The notes beneath the pieces were generated by a model. The model ran no database searches. It was not told where the DNA came from and saw only the letters and a list, made by a program, of their open reading frames with translations. This document shows positions 1-6,358 of a stretch of DNA of 10,207 nucleotides, one piece after another. The stretch is from Planktothrix sp. UBA8402 (GTDB lineage: Bacteria; Cyanobacteriota; Cyanobacteriia; Cyanobacteriales; Microcoleaceae). Where the stretch lies: assembly GCA_003456035.1 (NCBI GenBank), contig DMPJ01000492.1:1410-11616 (forward strand), in the 5' to 3' direction. Made by a program: the position numbers and the translations under genes. Within the stretch, counting starts at the first letter, position 1. Each line of letters starts with the position of its first letter.

Positions 1-1
1 A

Positions 2-340
2 AAAATTGGTGCTCAACCCCGATCAATTTATTTTTGGATTTTAGGATATATTACCTGTTTTGGCTTTTTTTGGGACATTCTGTATATCAAAATTCAACAA
101 CTTCGCTGGGATCGAGATTGGCCAAGTGCTTTTCAACTATTAGCAGGAATTTGGGAAGGCTTATTTTTATTAATTCTGATCAAAACAATCTCTTTACCCG
201 GTCTTTCTGCTTCAGAATTTAATTTAGGATTATTTATTTCCCACTATAGTTGTGTTTGGGTTGCTATTTTTATTACTTCCCAAAGTCTGATCAGAATTTT
301 ATTTCCCTACTGGCGTTTTCGAGGAGGACAATTCTTTTAG
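2..340 (+). CDS. Conserved hypothetical membrane protein, C-terminal part (5' end outside window)
   Basis: An open frame enters from the left edge and gives 112 codons ending in TAG at 338-340; the start lies upstream of the window. The translation is hydrophobic and rich in Trp and Phe. It has three likely membrane segments, at about residues 8-27, 43-62 and 76-97 of the visible part, and a charged loop RWDRDWP between the first two. The tail is short and basic (YWRFRGGQFF). It resembles a conserved cyanobacterial hypothetical family known to me only as a membrane protein of unknown role; I assign no function. The gene converges on the KefB-like antiporter gene, with a palindromic repeat between the two stops. 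A competing frame at 34-222 is a shadow and lacks this membrane pattern. Confidence 0.7.
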   Translation, partial: KIGAQPRSIYFWILGYITCFGFFWDILYIKIQQLRWDRDWPSAFQLLAGIWEGLFLLILIKTISLPGLSASEFNLGLFISHYSCVWVAIFITSQSLIRILFPYWRFRGGQFF

Positions 341-343
341 TAG

Positions 344-396
344 GGTGCGTAAGCGAAGCGCACGCACCATCATGCGGCTATCGCAGCGCACGCACC
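344..396. repeat. Palindromic GC-rich repeat between convergent genes, possible terminator
   Basis: GGTGCGT (344-350) can pair with ACGCACC at 362-368 or with a second copy at 390-396. The 11-mer GCGCACGCACC occurs twice as a direct repeat (358-368 and 386-396), and GCG/CGC arms around GGCTAT (375-385) form a small inner hairpin. It stands out as GC-rich in an AT-rich surrounding. It lies between two convergent stop codons and is followed on the + strand by ATTATCCGTTTTT, so it may terminate the upstream + gene. Related GGTGCGT...ACGCACC palindromes are common interspersed repeats in cyanobacteria. The termination role is inference. Confidence 0.6.
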
Positions 397-425
397 ACTA
401 TTATCCGTTTTTCCTAATTTTTAAT

Positions 426-2735
426 TTAATTTTTAATTGTTAAATCTTCCTCCATTTCTTTCAAGATTTTCAAGGAAGGAATATTAATCGGAATCATTTC
501 TCGCCTGGCTTGGTTTAAATCATGAAAACTCCCACATAATAATAAGCGATCGCCTGTTTCTAAATCCAAACTTCGATTAGGCCAGCGATAAAATTTATCC
601 TCTCGACGTAGAGCTTGGACTTGGACTCTAAAACGATTTGCTAAATCTAATTTAGATAAAGGTTTACCAATTACCGGACTATTTTCTGGAATATTTAACC
701 ATTGACAAGAAATGCTTTCCGCCGGAATTGTGACTTCCCCTTTCGCCAATTGATCTAAAGTTTCCAAGGCGGCTGCTTCTCCCACAACTAATAACTTATC
801 ATCTTTTTCCAAACGAACTTGACCATCGGGATAATCAATTTCTTCCCCCGTAAACCGTCGAATAGCCATCAGACTAATTCCCGTCATCGGACGGATATTA
901 CTTTCTTCCAAAGTCATTCCCATCAAAGGCGAATTAGTAGGTAAAGCATACCATTTACTATTCATTTCTTGAGTAGCTTGCTGTAAATCCCGCGCCACTT
1001 CTTGAGCCGATTGTTTCGGACGAAAATCCGAATACTGACCTTGACGAATTTTCTGCATTTCCTGTTGAATTTTATCCCCTCCTAACCCCATTTTTGTTAA
1101 TACATGATTTGATAATTCTAAACTGGCTTCAAATTCTGGTTGTACTACTTCTTTCGCCCCTAATTGATATAGTAACTCAATATCCTTATCCCGATCTGCG
1201 ATCACAATTACATCTAAATTCGGCGAAAATTCCAATGATCTTTTTAAGCATAATCTGGTACTCATCGGGTCAGGAAGGGCGATCGCCATTGATGCCGCCC
1301 GATCTACCCCAGCGGCTTCTAAAACGTGCAAACTAGCTGCATTTCCATATAAATAAGGAATCTGATTATTTCTTAATTCCTGTACTGTTTGTTCAGATTG
1401 ATCAATCACAACCACCGCATAATTATGAGCTTGTAAAAGTTTAACTAAATTCCGACCAACCCGACCATATCCACAGACAATAATATGATTTTGTTGCGGT
1501 AAATCTTCGGCAATATTAGTGATTTTTTGACTATTTTCTAAAAGATTAGATAAATCCCATTTTTCTTCAATCCAATCTAATAATTTCGGAGCAAATTGCA
1601 AAATAAACGGGGTAATCATTAATGTTAAAGCTGTTGTCCCCACAATTAATAAATAAACCTGTCGAGAAACTAACCCTAATCCTTGTCCAGCACTGGCTAA
1701 AACAAAAGAAAATTCTCCAATTTGAGCTAATCCTAATCCGGTGATAATTGAGGTTCGCCAAGAATAGCCAAATAATTTAACTATAGGAATAATAATTAAG
1801 GTTTTTCCGGCGATAATTAGTAACATTAACCCAATAATTATCTCTAAATGTTCCCAGAGAAAGATCGGATCAATTAACATCCCTACCGCCACAAAAAATA
1901 AAGCCGCAAAAATATCTCTGATCGGTTCAACATAGGTTAAGGTTTGATCGGCATATTCTACTTCAGAAATCATTAACCCGGCAACAAAGGCTCCCATTTC
2001 AATTGAGAATCCTAAATGTTCTGTTAACAGTGCAATTCCTAAACATAGGGCAACAACCCCTAATAAAAATAGTTCTTTACTTTCGGTTTTCGCTAAAAAT
2101 TGTAATAGTTTAGGAATTACCCAAATCCCCGCAATAACTGCCCCTAATGCAAATAATCCAATTAATAAAAGCGATCGCCCCACCGCTTCAAAAATTACCC
2201 CGCCTTCGGGTTGATTTAAAGCAGGTAATACCGCCAACATTAACCCCAAAGCTAAATCCTGTACTACTAAAATCCCTAACATTACCTGTCCTTGAGGACT
2301 CGCCATTTCATTGCGTTCCATCAAACATTTCAGGACAACTGCTGTTGAAGATAGGGATAAAATGGCTCCTAAAAATATGCCTTGAATTGGAGAAGTATCC
2401 CAACCGAAAATCCCCATCGCCAGGGCGGTAATTAATATCGTAAAGACAATTTGTAACCCCCCTCCTCCTAAACTAATCCCTTGGACTTTTTTTAACTCCG
2501 CAAAAGAGAATTCTACCCCCAAAGCAAATAGCAGAAATGCCACTCCAAATTGAGCTAGGGTTTCAACTTGAATTAACTCTTTAATCACTCCTAATCCACC
2601 CGGGCCAACAATTATACCCCCAATCAAATAACCTAAAATTGCAGGTTGTCGCATTAAAGAGGCTAAAAGTCCGCCAATAGTCGCAGCCACAAGGACAAGG
2701 ACTAAATCTACAATTAAACGAAAGTCTTCTGGCAC
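426..2735 (-). CDS. KefB-like monovalent cation:proton antiporter (CPA2) with RCK regulatory domains
   Basis: This 769-aa protein is a CPA2-family antiporter/channel of the inner membrane, predicted to exchange K+ (or Na+) for protons. Residues 1-385 form the Na_H_exchanger domain with about 12-13 hydrophobic segments, including the conserved VVQD (157-160) and the glycine-rich GYLIGGIIVGP near 35. Residues 417-532 are an RCK_N/TrkA_N Rossmann domain with VCGYGRVGRN (GYGRVG 422-427) for NAD(H) or nucleotide binding. Two RCK_C/TrkA_C-like domains follow (about 592-665 and 676-748), the second with RLLLCGS near its end. The start is GTG at 2733-2735, giving MPEDFRLIVDLVL, which matches how cyanobacterial homologues begin. 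There is no clear Shine-Dalgarno sequence, so the start is less certain than the gene. It is divergent from the M23 gene. The substrate ion cannot be read from sequence. Confidence 0.93.
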   Translation of the reverse strand: MPEDFRLIVDLVLVLVAATIGGLLASLMRQPAILGYLIGGIIVGPGGLGVIKELIQVETLAQFGVAFLLFALGVEFSFAELKKVQGISLGGGGLQIVFTILITALAMGIFGWDTSPIQGIFLGAILSLSSTAVVLKCLMERNEMASPQGQVMLGILVVQDLALGLMLAVLPALNQPEGGVIFEAVGRSLLLIGLFALGAVIAGIWVIPKLLQFLAKTESKELFLLGVVALCLGIALLTEHLGFSIEMGAFVAGLMISEVEYADQTLTYVEPIRDIFAALFFVAVGMLIDPIFLWEHLEIIIGLMLLIIAGKTLIIIPIVKLFGYSWRTSIITGLGLAQIGEFSFVLASAGQGLGLVSRQVYLLIVGTTALTLMITPFILQFAPKLLDWIEEKWDLSNLLENSQKITNIAEDLPQQNHIIVCGYGRVGRNLVKLLQAHNYAVVVIDQSEQTVQELRNNQIPYLYGNAASLHVLEAAGVDRAASMAIALPDPMSTRLCLKRSLEFSPNLDVIVIADRDKDIELLYQLGAKEVVQPEFEASLELSNHVLTKMGLGGDKIQQEMQKIRQGQYSDFRPKQSAQEVARDLQQATQEMNSKWYALPTNSPLMGMTLEESNIRPMTGISLMAIRRFTGEEIDYPDGQVRLEKDDKLLVVGEAAALETLDQLAKGEVTIPAESISCQWLNIPENSPVIGKPLSKLDLANRFRVQVQALRREDKFYRWPNRSLDLETGDRLLLCGSFHDLNQARREMIPINIPSLKILKEMEEDLTIKN

Positions 2736-2778
2736 GGTTAATTTTAGGTTAAATAACTCAATGTAAATTTATATTACT

Positions 2779-2807
2779 AATTCTTAAGATACTAGAATTG
2801 TTAAGAT
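2779..2807. promoter_or_regulatory. Direct repeat in the kefB-like/M23 divergent spacer
   Basis: AATTCTTAAGAT (2779-2790) and AATTGTTAAGAT (2796-2807) are 12-mers differing at one base, separated by ACTAG, so the period is 17 bp. They sit in the spacer between two divergent genes, where paired half-sites for a dimeric regulator could lie. No regulator family is recognised from the motif. The region is very AT-rich, which weakens the case. Confidence 0.3.
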
Positions 2808-2819
2808 TCTGGGATCAGT

Positions 2820-2833
2820 CCTAAAATTTTAGG
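2820..2833. promoter_or_regulatory. Perfect 14-bp palindrome CCTAAAATTTTAGG upstream of the M23 gene
   Basis: A perfect dyad lies 35 bp before the chosen ATG of the M23 peptidase and overlaps the purine-rich AGGGGG at 2831-2836. It could be an operator or a weak hairpin in the leader. The sequence shows only the symmetry; function is inferred. Confidence 0.3.
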
Positions 2834-2868
2834 GGGATGACCCGTCAATATTGGAGACAAAACAGAAG

Positions 2869-3735
2869 ATGAGAATAAGAATCCCTCGGGGGATCAAATC
2901 GTTAGTTTTAGCCCTAATTACCGTTGGGGTAGTTCTTGCCGTGCCAGGAATGGCCTCCCAGGTACGGGTCAATCCTACTGCCCCGGAGTTGGGGAATACC
3001 TTGTCTGTGGTCTTGGAGTCTCCCACTTCCGCGACGCCGACGGTAACTTGGCAGGGCCAAACCTACCCGATGTTTGCCATTGGGCCCAACCAGATGCGGG
3101 CCTTATTACCGACGACACCTTTGGATCAGCCGGGAACTAAACCCCTACAAGTTAATGATGGGACACAGGTACAAAACTTAACGGTACAACTGCGCGATCG
3201 CTCCTTTCCTACCCAGTCCATTTGGCTACCCCCCGATAAAGAAGAACTCAACGGTACAGATAAGGAATTTGATCGGGTCGATGCTTTTAAAGCCCTAGTG
3301 ACGCCCGAAAAATATTGGAAAGGCCCGTTTTTACGTCCCAATTCCGGCGAAATTACTACAATTTATGGCGTGCGCCGTTACTACAATGGCGAGTTTGCCA
3401 AAGACTATTACCATCGGGGTGTAGATTATGGCGGGGGAATGGGATCGCCTGTAGTTGCCCCGGCAGCCGGACGAGTGGCCCTAGTGGGGCGAGAAGCTGA
3501 CGGATTTGAAATTCATGGCAATGTTATTGGTTTAGATCATGGTCAGGGGGTAGGGAGTATTTTGATGCACCTGAGCCACATTGATGTGAAGGAAGGGGAT
3601 TTTGTCCAACCCGGTCAAGTTATTGGGGCGGTGGGAGCCACCGGGGCGTCAACTGGGCCGCACCTGCATTGGGGTCTATATGTCCAGGGCAAAGCTGTTG
3701 ATCCGGTTCCCTGGCGATATGCAGCGATTAATTAA
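2869..3735 (+). CDS. Secreted M23/LytM-family peptidoglycan endopeptidase
   Basis: This 288-aa protein (from ATG 2869) is predicted to be a zinc metallopeptidase cutting peptide cross-links of peptidoglycan in the periplasm or outer cell wall. The N-terminus MRIRIPRGIKSLVLALITVG is a signal peptide, with likely cleavage after about residue 29 (VPGMA/SQV). Residues 30-145 are a linker or beta-rich region of unknown fold. Residues 150-288 are the M23 domain with the metal and catalytic motifs HRGVD (H182, D186), MHLSH (H234, H237) and HLHW (H265, H267), so all expected ligands are present. An in-frame TTG at 2851 would add METKQK. I prefer ATG 2869 because it places a basic n-region at the very start and GGAG (2853-2856) lies upstream, although at a long spacing of 12 nt. 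Neighbours are a divergent antiporter gene and, downstream, a transposable element. The substrate bond is unproven. Confidence 0.9.
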   Translation: MRIRIPRGIKSLVLALITVGVVLAVPGMASQVRVNPTAPELGNTLSVVLESPTSATPTVTWQGQTYPMFAIGPNQMRALLPTTPLDQPGTKPLQVNDGTQVQNLTVQLRDRSFPTQSIWLPPDKEELNGTDKEFDRVDAFKALVTPEKYWKGPFLRPNSGEITTIYGVRRYYNGEFAKDYYHRGVDYGGGMGSPVVAPAAGRVALVGREADGFEIHGNVIGLDHGQGVGSILMHLSHIDVKEGDFVQPGQVIGAVGATGASTGPHLHWGLYVQGKAVDPVPWRYAAIN

Positions 3736-3839
3736 GACTATCGACTTCCCTAAATTCACAGAGAAATAGCTACTCGTAAGTATGGTATTGTTAGGGGATG
3801 TGTCAAAAATCGTAAACTGATTCTGGCTTGGTTTAGCAT

Positions 3840-3884
3840 CTTCGCGCCGAAGCCCCACGCTGCCGAACCCGTGTCAGACGTGGG
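3840..3884 (+). repeat. Left-end hairpins of the IS605-type element
   Basis: Two adjacent palindromes are visible. CTTCG-CGC-CGAAG occupies 3840-3852. A longer stem then pairs CCCACG+CTG (3854-3862) with CAG+CGTGGG (3875-3877, 3879-3884), with one bulged A at 3878 and a 12-nt loop. Subterminal hairpins of this sort are what TnpA_REP/Y1-HUH transposases recognise on single-stranded DNA in IS200/IS605 elements. The stem is followed by ATGAATTGCGG. Confidence 0.7.
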
Positions 3885-3933
3885 ATGAATTGCGGTCAGG
3901 GACTATGATTGTTTAAGTGTTAATATAATTGAA

Positions 3934-3944
3934 AAGGAGGTGAT
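3934..3944 (+). promoter_or_regulatory. Strong Shine-Dalgarno of tnpB
   Basis: AAGGAGGTGAT is complementary to the 3' end of 16S rRNA over about 11 bases and lies 9 nt (from GGAGG) before GTG 3950. It fixes the GTG as the start in preference to downstream ATG codons. It is much stronger than the ribosome binding sites of the neighbouring host genes. Confidence 0.8.
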
Positions 3945-3949
3945 TAAAA

Positions 3950-5137
3950 GTGCTGAAGGCAATCAAGGTTAGACTATACCCAACACCCGAACAGGAATTA
4001 GGTCTAGCTAAGTCTTATGGCTGTGCAAGGTGGTATGGGAACTTTGCCCTTAATGCTTGTATTCAGCACTATCAAGAAACCGGGAAAAGCCTAAAACTAG
4101 CAGTTTATAAGGGAATGCTCCCTCAACTCAAGAAAGAGTATCCTTGGCTAAAAGAGGATTGCTATTCATCGGTTTTACAATGTGTAGCTATCAATCTCAA
4201 TAAAGCCTATCAGAACTTTTTTGAGGGACGAGCTAAATTTCCCCGATTCAAATCCAAACATCATAAACAATCTATTCAATATCCCCAGAGTGTTACCGTT
4301 GTTAATCAAAATCTAAAGGTTCCTAAGATTGGTGAAATCCCAGCAATATTTCACCGGGAAATCACAGGAACAATTAAAACAGTAACAATTTCTAAAACTC
4401 CGACTAACAAATATTTTGCTTCCATTTTGTGTGAAGTAGAAGCAACTGAGTTAAAGGAATTAGGGGATAAAATTATTGGGATTGATTTGGGATTGAAGAA
4501 TTTTGCCATTGTTCATGATGGAGAAAGTGTCACTAAATATGCCAATCCAAAACACTTAAAACGTCACCAAAAGAATCTTGCTCGAAAACAGAAAAAACTC
4601 TCTCGAAAAACTCAAGGAAGTAAATCGAGAGCGGAATCTAAAAAAAATGTAGCTAAGGTTCATGAAAGAATAGCCAATTCCCGCCAAGATTTCTTGCATA
4701 AACTCTCAAGAAAATTGGTTAACGAAAGTCAAGTGATAGTCGTTGAAAACCTCAACGTCAAGGGTATGGTTAAGAACCGGAAGCTATCAAAAGCAATATC
4801 TGATGTGGGTTGGGGAATGTTTGTTAATTTTGTGAATTACAAACTTCAACAAAGAAGCGGTAAATTGATAGAAATTGGTCGCTTTTTCCCCAGTTCCAAA
4901 ACTTGTTCTTGCTGTGGTTATCTTGTAGATGAGTTACCTCTGGATATCAGAGAATGGCATTGCCCAAATTGTCATACTCATCATGACCGTGACGAAAACG
5001 CTGCACTTAACATCAGGAATGAGGGAATCAGGATATTAACTGAAGGCGGAGGGAACCCCGTCTTTGCCGATGGAGGCTGTGTAAGTCCACCTGCTTGTAA
5101 AAGTAAGGGGCATCGGTCTGTGAATTCGGAAGCCTAG
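3950..5137 (+). CDS. tnpB: TnpB, RNA-guided RuvC-like nuclease of an IS1341-type element
   Basis: This 395-aa protein belongs to the TnpB family, ancestral to Cas12: nucleases programmed by an omega RNA that cut DNA next to a transposon-associated motif and help the element persist. It begins MLKAIKVRLYPTPEQ, the usual N-terminal helix-turn-helix/OrfB_IS605 start. The RuvC residues are D179 in IIGIDLGLKNFAIV, E266 in VIVVENLNVKGM, and the Asp of HDRDENAALNI (D346/D348). The zinc finger is C319/C322 (SKTCSCCG) and C338/C341 (WHCPNC). Length is normal and no residue seems lost, so it is probably an active nuclease. The start is GTG 3950, set by a near-perfect Shine-Dalgarno AAGGAGGTGAT (3934-3944). 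Possible -10 boxes are TATGAT (3904-3909) and TATAAT (3924-3929). It converges on cysA. Confidence 0.95.
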   Translation: MLKAIKVRLYPTPEQELGLAKSYGCARWYGNFALNACIQHYQETGKSLKLAVYKGMLPQLKKEYPWLKEDCYSSVLQCVAINLNKAYQNFFEGRAKFPRFKSKHHKQSIQYPQSVTVVNQNLKVPKIGEIPAIFHREITGTIKTVTISKTPTNKYFASILCEVEATELKELGDKIIGIDLGLKNFAIVHDGESVTKYANPKHLKRHQKNLARKQKKLSRKTQGSKSRAESKKNVAKVHERIANSRQDFLHKLSRKLVNESQVIVVENLNVKGMVKNRKLSKAISDVGWGMFVNFVNYKLQQRSGKLIEIGRFFPSSKTCSCCGYLVDELPLDIREWHCPNCHTHHDRDENAALNIRNEGIRILTEGGGNPVFADGGCVSPPACKSKGHRSVNSEA

Positions 5138-5190
5138 ACCCACCCGATTAGGGCGGTGTAGGTAGTTCACTGGACTGCTACGGCGGGTTC
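5020..5190 (+). ncRNA. Putative omega RNA (reRNA) scaffold plus guide at the IS right end
   Basis: In characterised TnpB elements the guide RNA overlaps the 3' end of tnpB and runs through the right end, and the flanking host bases act as the guide. Here the 3' part of tnpB and its trailer can fold: CCGATG (5067-5072) pairs with CATCGG (5111-5116), enclosing GGAGG/CCACC with one mismatch, and then comes the right-end hairpin at 5133-5162. The guide would be about 16-20 nt from 5171 (TGGACTGCTACGGCGG...), which is antisense to the 3' end of cysA. The 5' border is a guess by family analogy, and the 3' border is set by the assumed guide length. Confidence 0.5.
5133..5162 (+). repeat. Right-end hairpin of the IS605-type element
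   Basis: CCTA (5133-5136) pairs with TAGG (5159-5162). After one mismatch, ACC pairs with GGT, and further C/G pairs surround a loop containing GATTA. The stem overlaps the tnpB stop codon (5135-5137) and is followed by TAGTTCAC. This matches the imperfect subterminal hairpin expected at the right end of this family. Confidence 0.6.
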
Positions 5191-6219
5191 TTCTAAGACA
5201 ATTTCGCAGGTATCGCCGTTATATCCCCGTTTGGGCTGAACAAAAACTCGATCACCCGATTGCAGTTCCAGTTTGGCCAACTGTTCCTTACTTAAATGGG
5301 CAACAATTTCGCCTCCATCGGCTAGGGTTAAATCCACTTGAATATCCCAGCCCAAATGAGTCACCCGTTTCACCTGAGCAACAGCACTCAGTTGTTGATA
5401 ATTAGTGGTATATAATTCCAGATCATGGGGACGAACAAAAATATTAGCAGCAGTAGAATCTAAATTAAAATCTTGAAAGAGTGTTGTATGACGGGGTAAG
5501 ACATTAACTGTGCCGATAAATTGCATGACAAAAGGTGTAGCCGGGTGATCATAAATTTCTGAGGGGGTTCCTACCTGTTCTATTTTGCCTTGATTCATGA
5601 CAACAATTTCATCCGCCACCGCCATTGCTTCTTCTTGGTCATGGGTGACAAAAACGCTGGTAACTTTTTCGGTGAACTCATCATGCAATTGACGTAACCA
5701 ACTCCGCAATTCTAAGCGAACTTTGGCATCTAAAGCCCCAAAAGGTTCATCAAGTAATAAAACCTGGGGTTGTACGGCTAAAGCCCGGGCTAAAGCTACC
5801 CGTTGACGTTGACCGCCGGATAGTTGAGACGGATAACGATTTCCTAATCCGGTTAATTGAATTAAGTCTAATAATTCTTCAACTCTGGCTTTAATTTTTT
5901 GTCGAGGATGTTTGCGAATTTCTAAACCAAAGGCGATATTTTGGCGGACAGTTAGATGTTTAAACAGGGCATAATGTTGAAATACAAATCCAATATTGCG
6001 CTTTCTCACATCTAAATAAGTGGTATCTTGACCGTTGACAATAATTTGTCCACCAGTAGGGGGTTCTAATCCGGCGATCGCTCTTAATAAAGTAGACTTT
6101 CCTGAACCAGAAGGCCCTAATAATGCGACTAATTTTCCATCTTTAATTTCCAAGTTAATGTTATCTAAAGCTTGAAAATTACCGAATACTTGAGAAACGT
6201 TGTTAATGATAATACTCAT
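5167..6219 (-). CDS. cysA: CysA, sulfate/thiosulfate ABC transporter ATP-binding protein
   Basis: This 350-aa cytoplasmic ATPase powers the CysTWA sulfate importer. The nucleotide-binding domain fills residues 1-235: Walker [10 protein letters not shown] (35-43), Q-loop Q81, signature LSGGQRQR (133-140), Walker B VLLLDEP (153-159) with D-loop GALD, and switch H193 in VTHDQEEAM. Residues 240-345 form the C-terminal TOBE-like regulatory domain typical of CysA/MalK-type ATPases. All catalytic residues are present and the length is usual. The ATG at 6217-6219 is preceded by AGAGG about 5 nt upstream. It is last in the sbpA-cysT-cysW-cysA order and is separated from cysW by 139 bp of tandem repeats. 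Its stop codon (TGA, 5167-5169) lies inside the apparent right tip of the IS element, so the last one or two codons may have been altered by the insertion. Confidence 0.95.
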   Translation of the reverse strand: MSIIINNVSQVFGNFQALDNINLEIKDGKLVALLGPSGSGKSTLLRAIAGLEPPTGGQIIVNGQDTTYLDVRKRNIGFVFQHYALFKHLTVRQNIAFGLEIRKHPRQKIKARVEELLDLIQLTGLGNRYPSQLSGGQRQRVALARALAVQPQVLLLDEPFGALDAKVRLELRSWLRQLHDEFTEKVTSVFVTHDQEEAMAVADEIVVMNQGKIEQVGTPSEIYDHPATPFVMQFIGTVNVLPRHTTLFQDFNLDSTAANIFVRPHDLELYTTNYQQLSAVAQVKRVTHLGWDIQVDLTLADGGEIVAHLSKEQLAKLELQSGDRVFVQPKRGYNGDTCEIVLEEPAVAVQ

Positions 6220-6231
6220 AGTACCTCTAAG

Positions 6232-6332
6232 AATTACGAATTACGAAATGATTAAAACAATTACGAATTACGAATTACGAATTACGAAATGATTAAAACA
6301 ATTACGAATTACGAAATGATTAAAACAATTCG
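6232..6332. repeat. Composite tandem repeat (AATTACG)n + AAATGATTAAAAC between cysW and cysA
   Basis: The array reads (AATTACG)2 at 6232-6245, AAATGATTAAAAC at 6246-6258, (AATTACG)4 at 6259-6286, the same 13-mer at 6287-6299, (AATTACG)2 at 6300-6313, the 13-mer again at 6314-6326, then a decayed AATTCG. Thus a 27-bp unit occurs three times, with two extra heptamers in the middle copy, and no base differs between copies. It resembles the short tandemly repeated heptamers known in cyanobacteria. It ends 13 bp before the cysA start and lies within the presumed operon transcript. Confidence 0.9.
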
Positions 6333-6358
6333 TGATCTCTAATTTGTAATTAATTAAT

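Larger units (their letters stand above)
3840..5170 (+). mobile_element. IS200/IS605-superfamily element, IS1341 type (tnpB only)
   Basis: The element carries a single intact tnpB with hairpins at both ends and no tnpA, so any movement would need a transposase supplied in trans. The left end has hairpins at 3840-3852 and 3854-3884. The right end has an imperfect hairpin at 5133-5162 followed by GTAGTTCAC, a typical tip for this family. No terminal inverted repeats or target duplications are expected for this class, so exact borders cannot be read here: the left border may be up to about 40 bp further left, and the right border is most likely at or within a few bases of 5170. No HIP1 octamer occurs inside, which fits acquired DNA but is weak evidence at this length. 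The element sits between the convergent M23 and cysA genes. Confidence 0.8.

Noticed and set aside
1094..1336. Plus-strand open frame inside the antiporter gene, and similar overlapping frames in the kefB-like, M23, cysW and sbpA genes
   Set aside because: They lie wholly within strongly supported genes, resemble no known family and have no ribosome binding site; they are shadow frames.
2851..2868. TTG start adding METKQK to the M23 peptidase
   Set aside because: It is possible, but a rare start codon, and the ATG at 2869 gives a standard signal peptide. I keep it as an alternative only.
2837..2872. 11-codon ORF (MTRQYWRQNRR) ending over the ATG of the M23 gene
   Set aside because: It has the look of a coupled leader peptide, but AGGGGG touches its ATG with no proper spacing, and so short an ORF is expected by chance.
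3950..5137. Possibility that this TnpB is a nuclease-dead repressor (TldR-like) controlling cysA
   Set aside because: The RuvC Asp179, Glu266 and the DRD motif Asp residues are all present, as is the zinc finger, so a cutting enzyme is more likely.
6232..6332. CRISPR-like array in the cysW-cysA gap
   Set aside because: The spacers are identical to each other and only 13 bp long, and the repeats are heptamers. This is a tandem repeat with no cas genes nearby.
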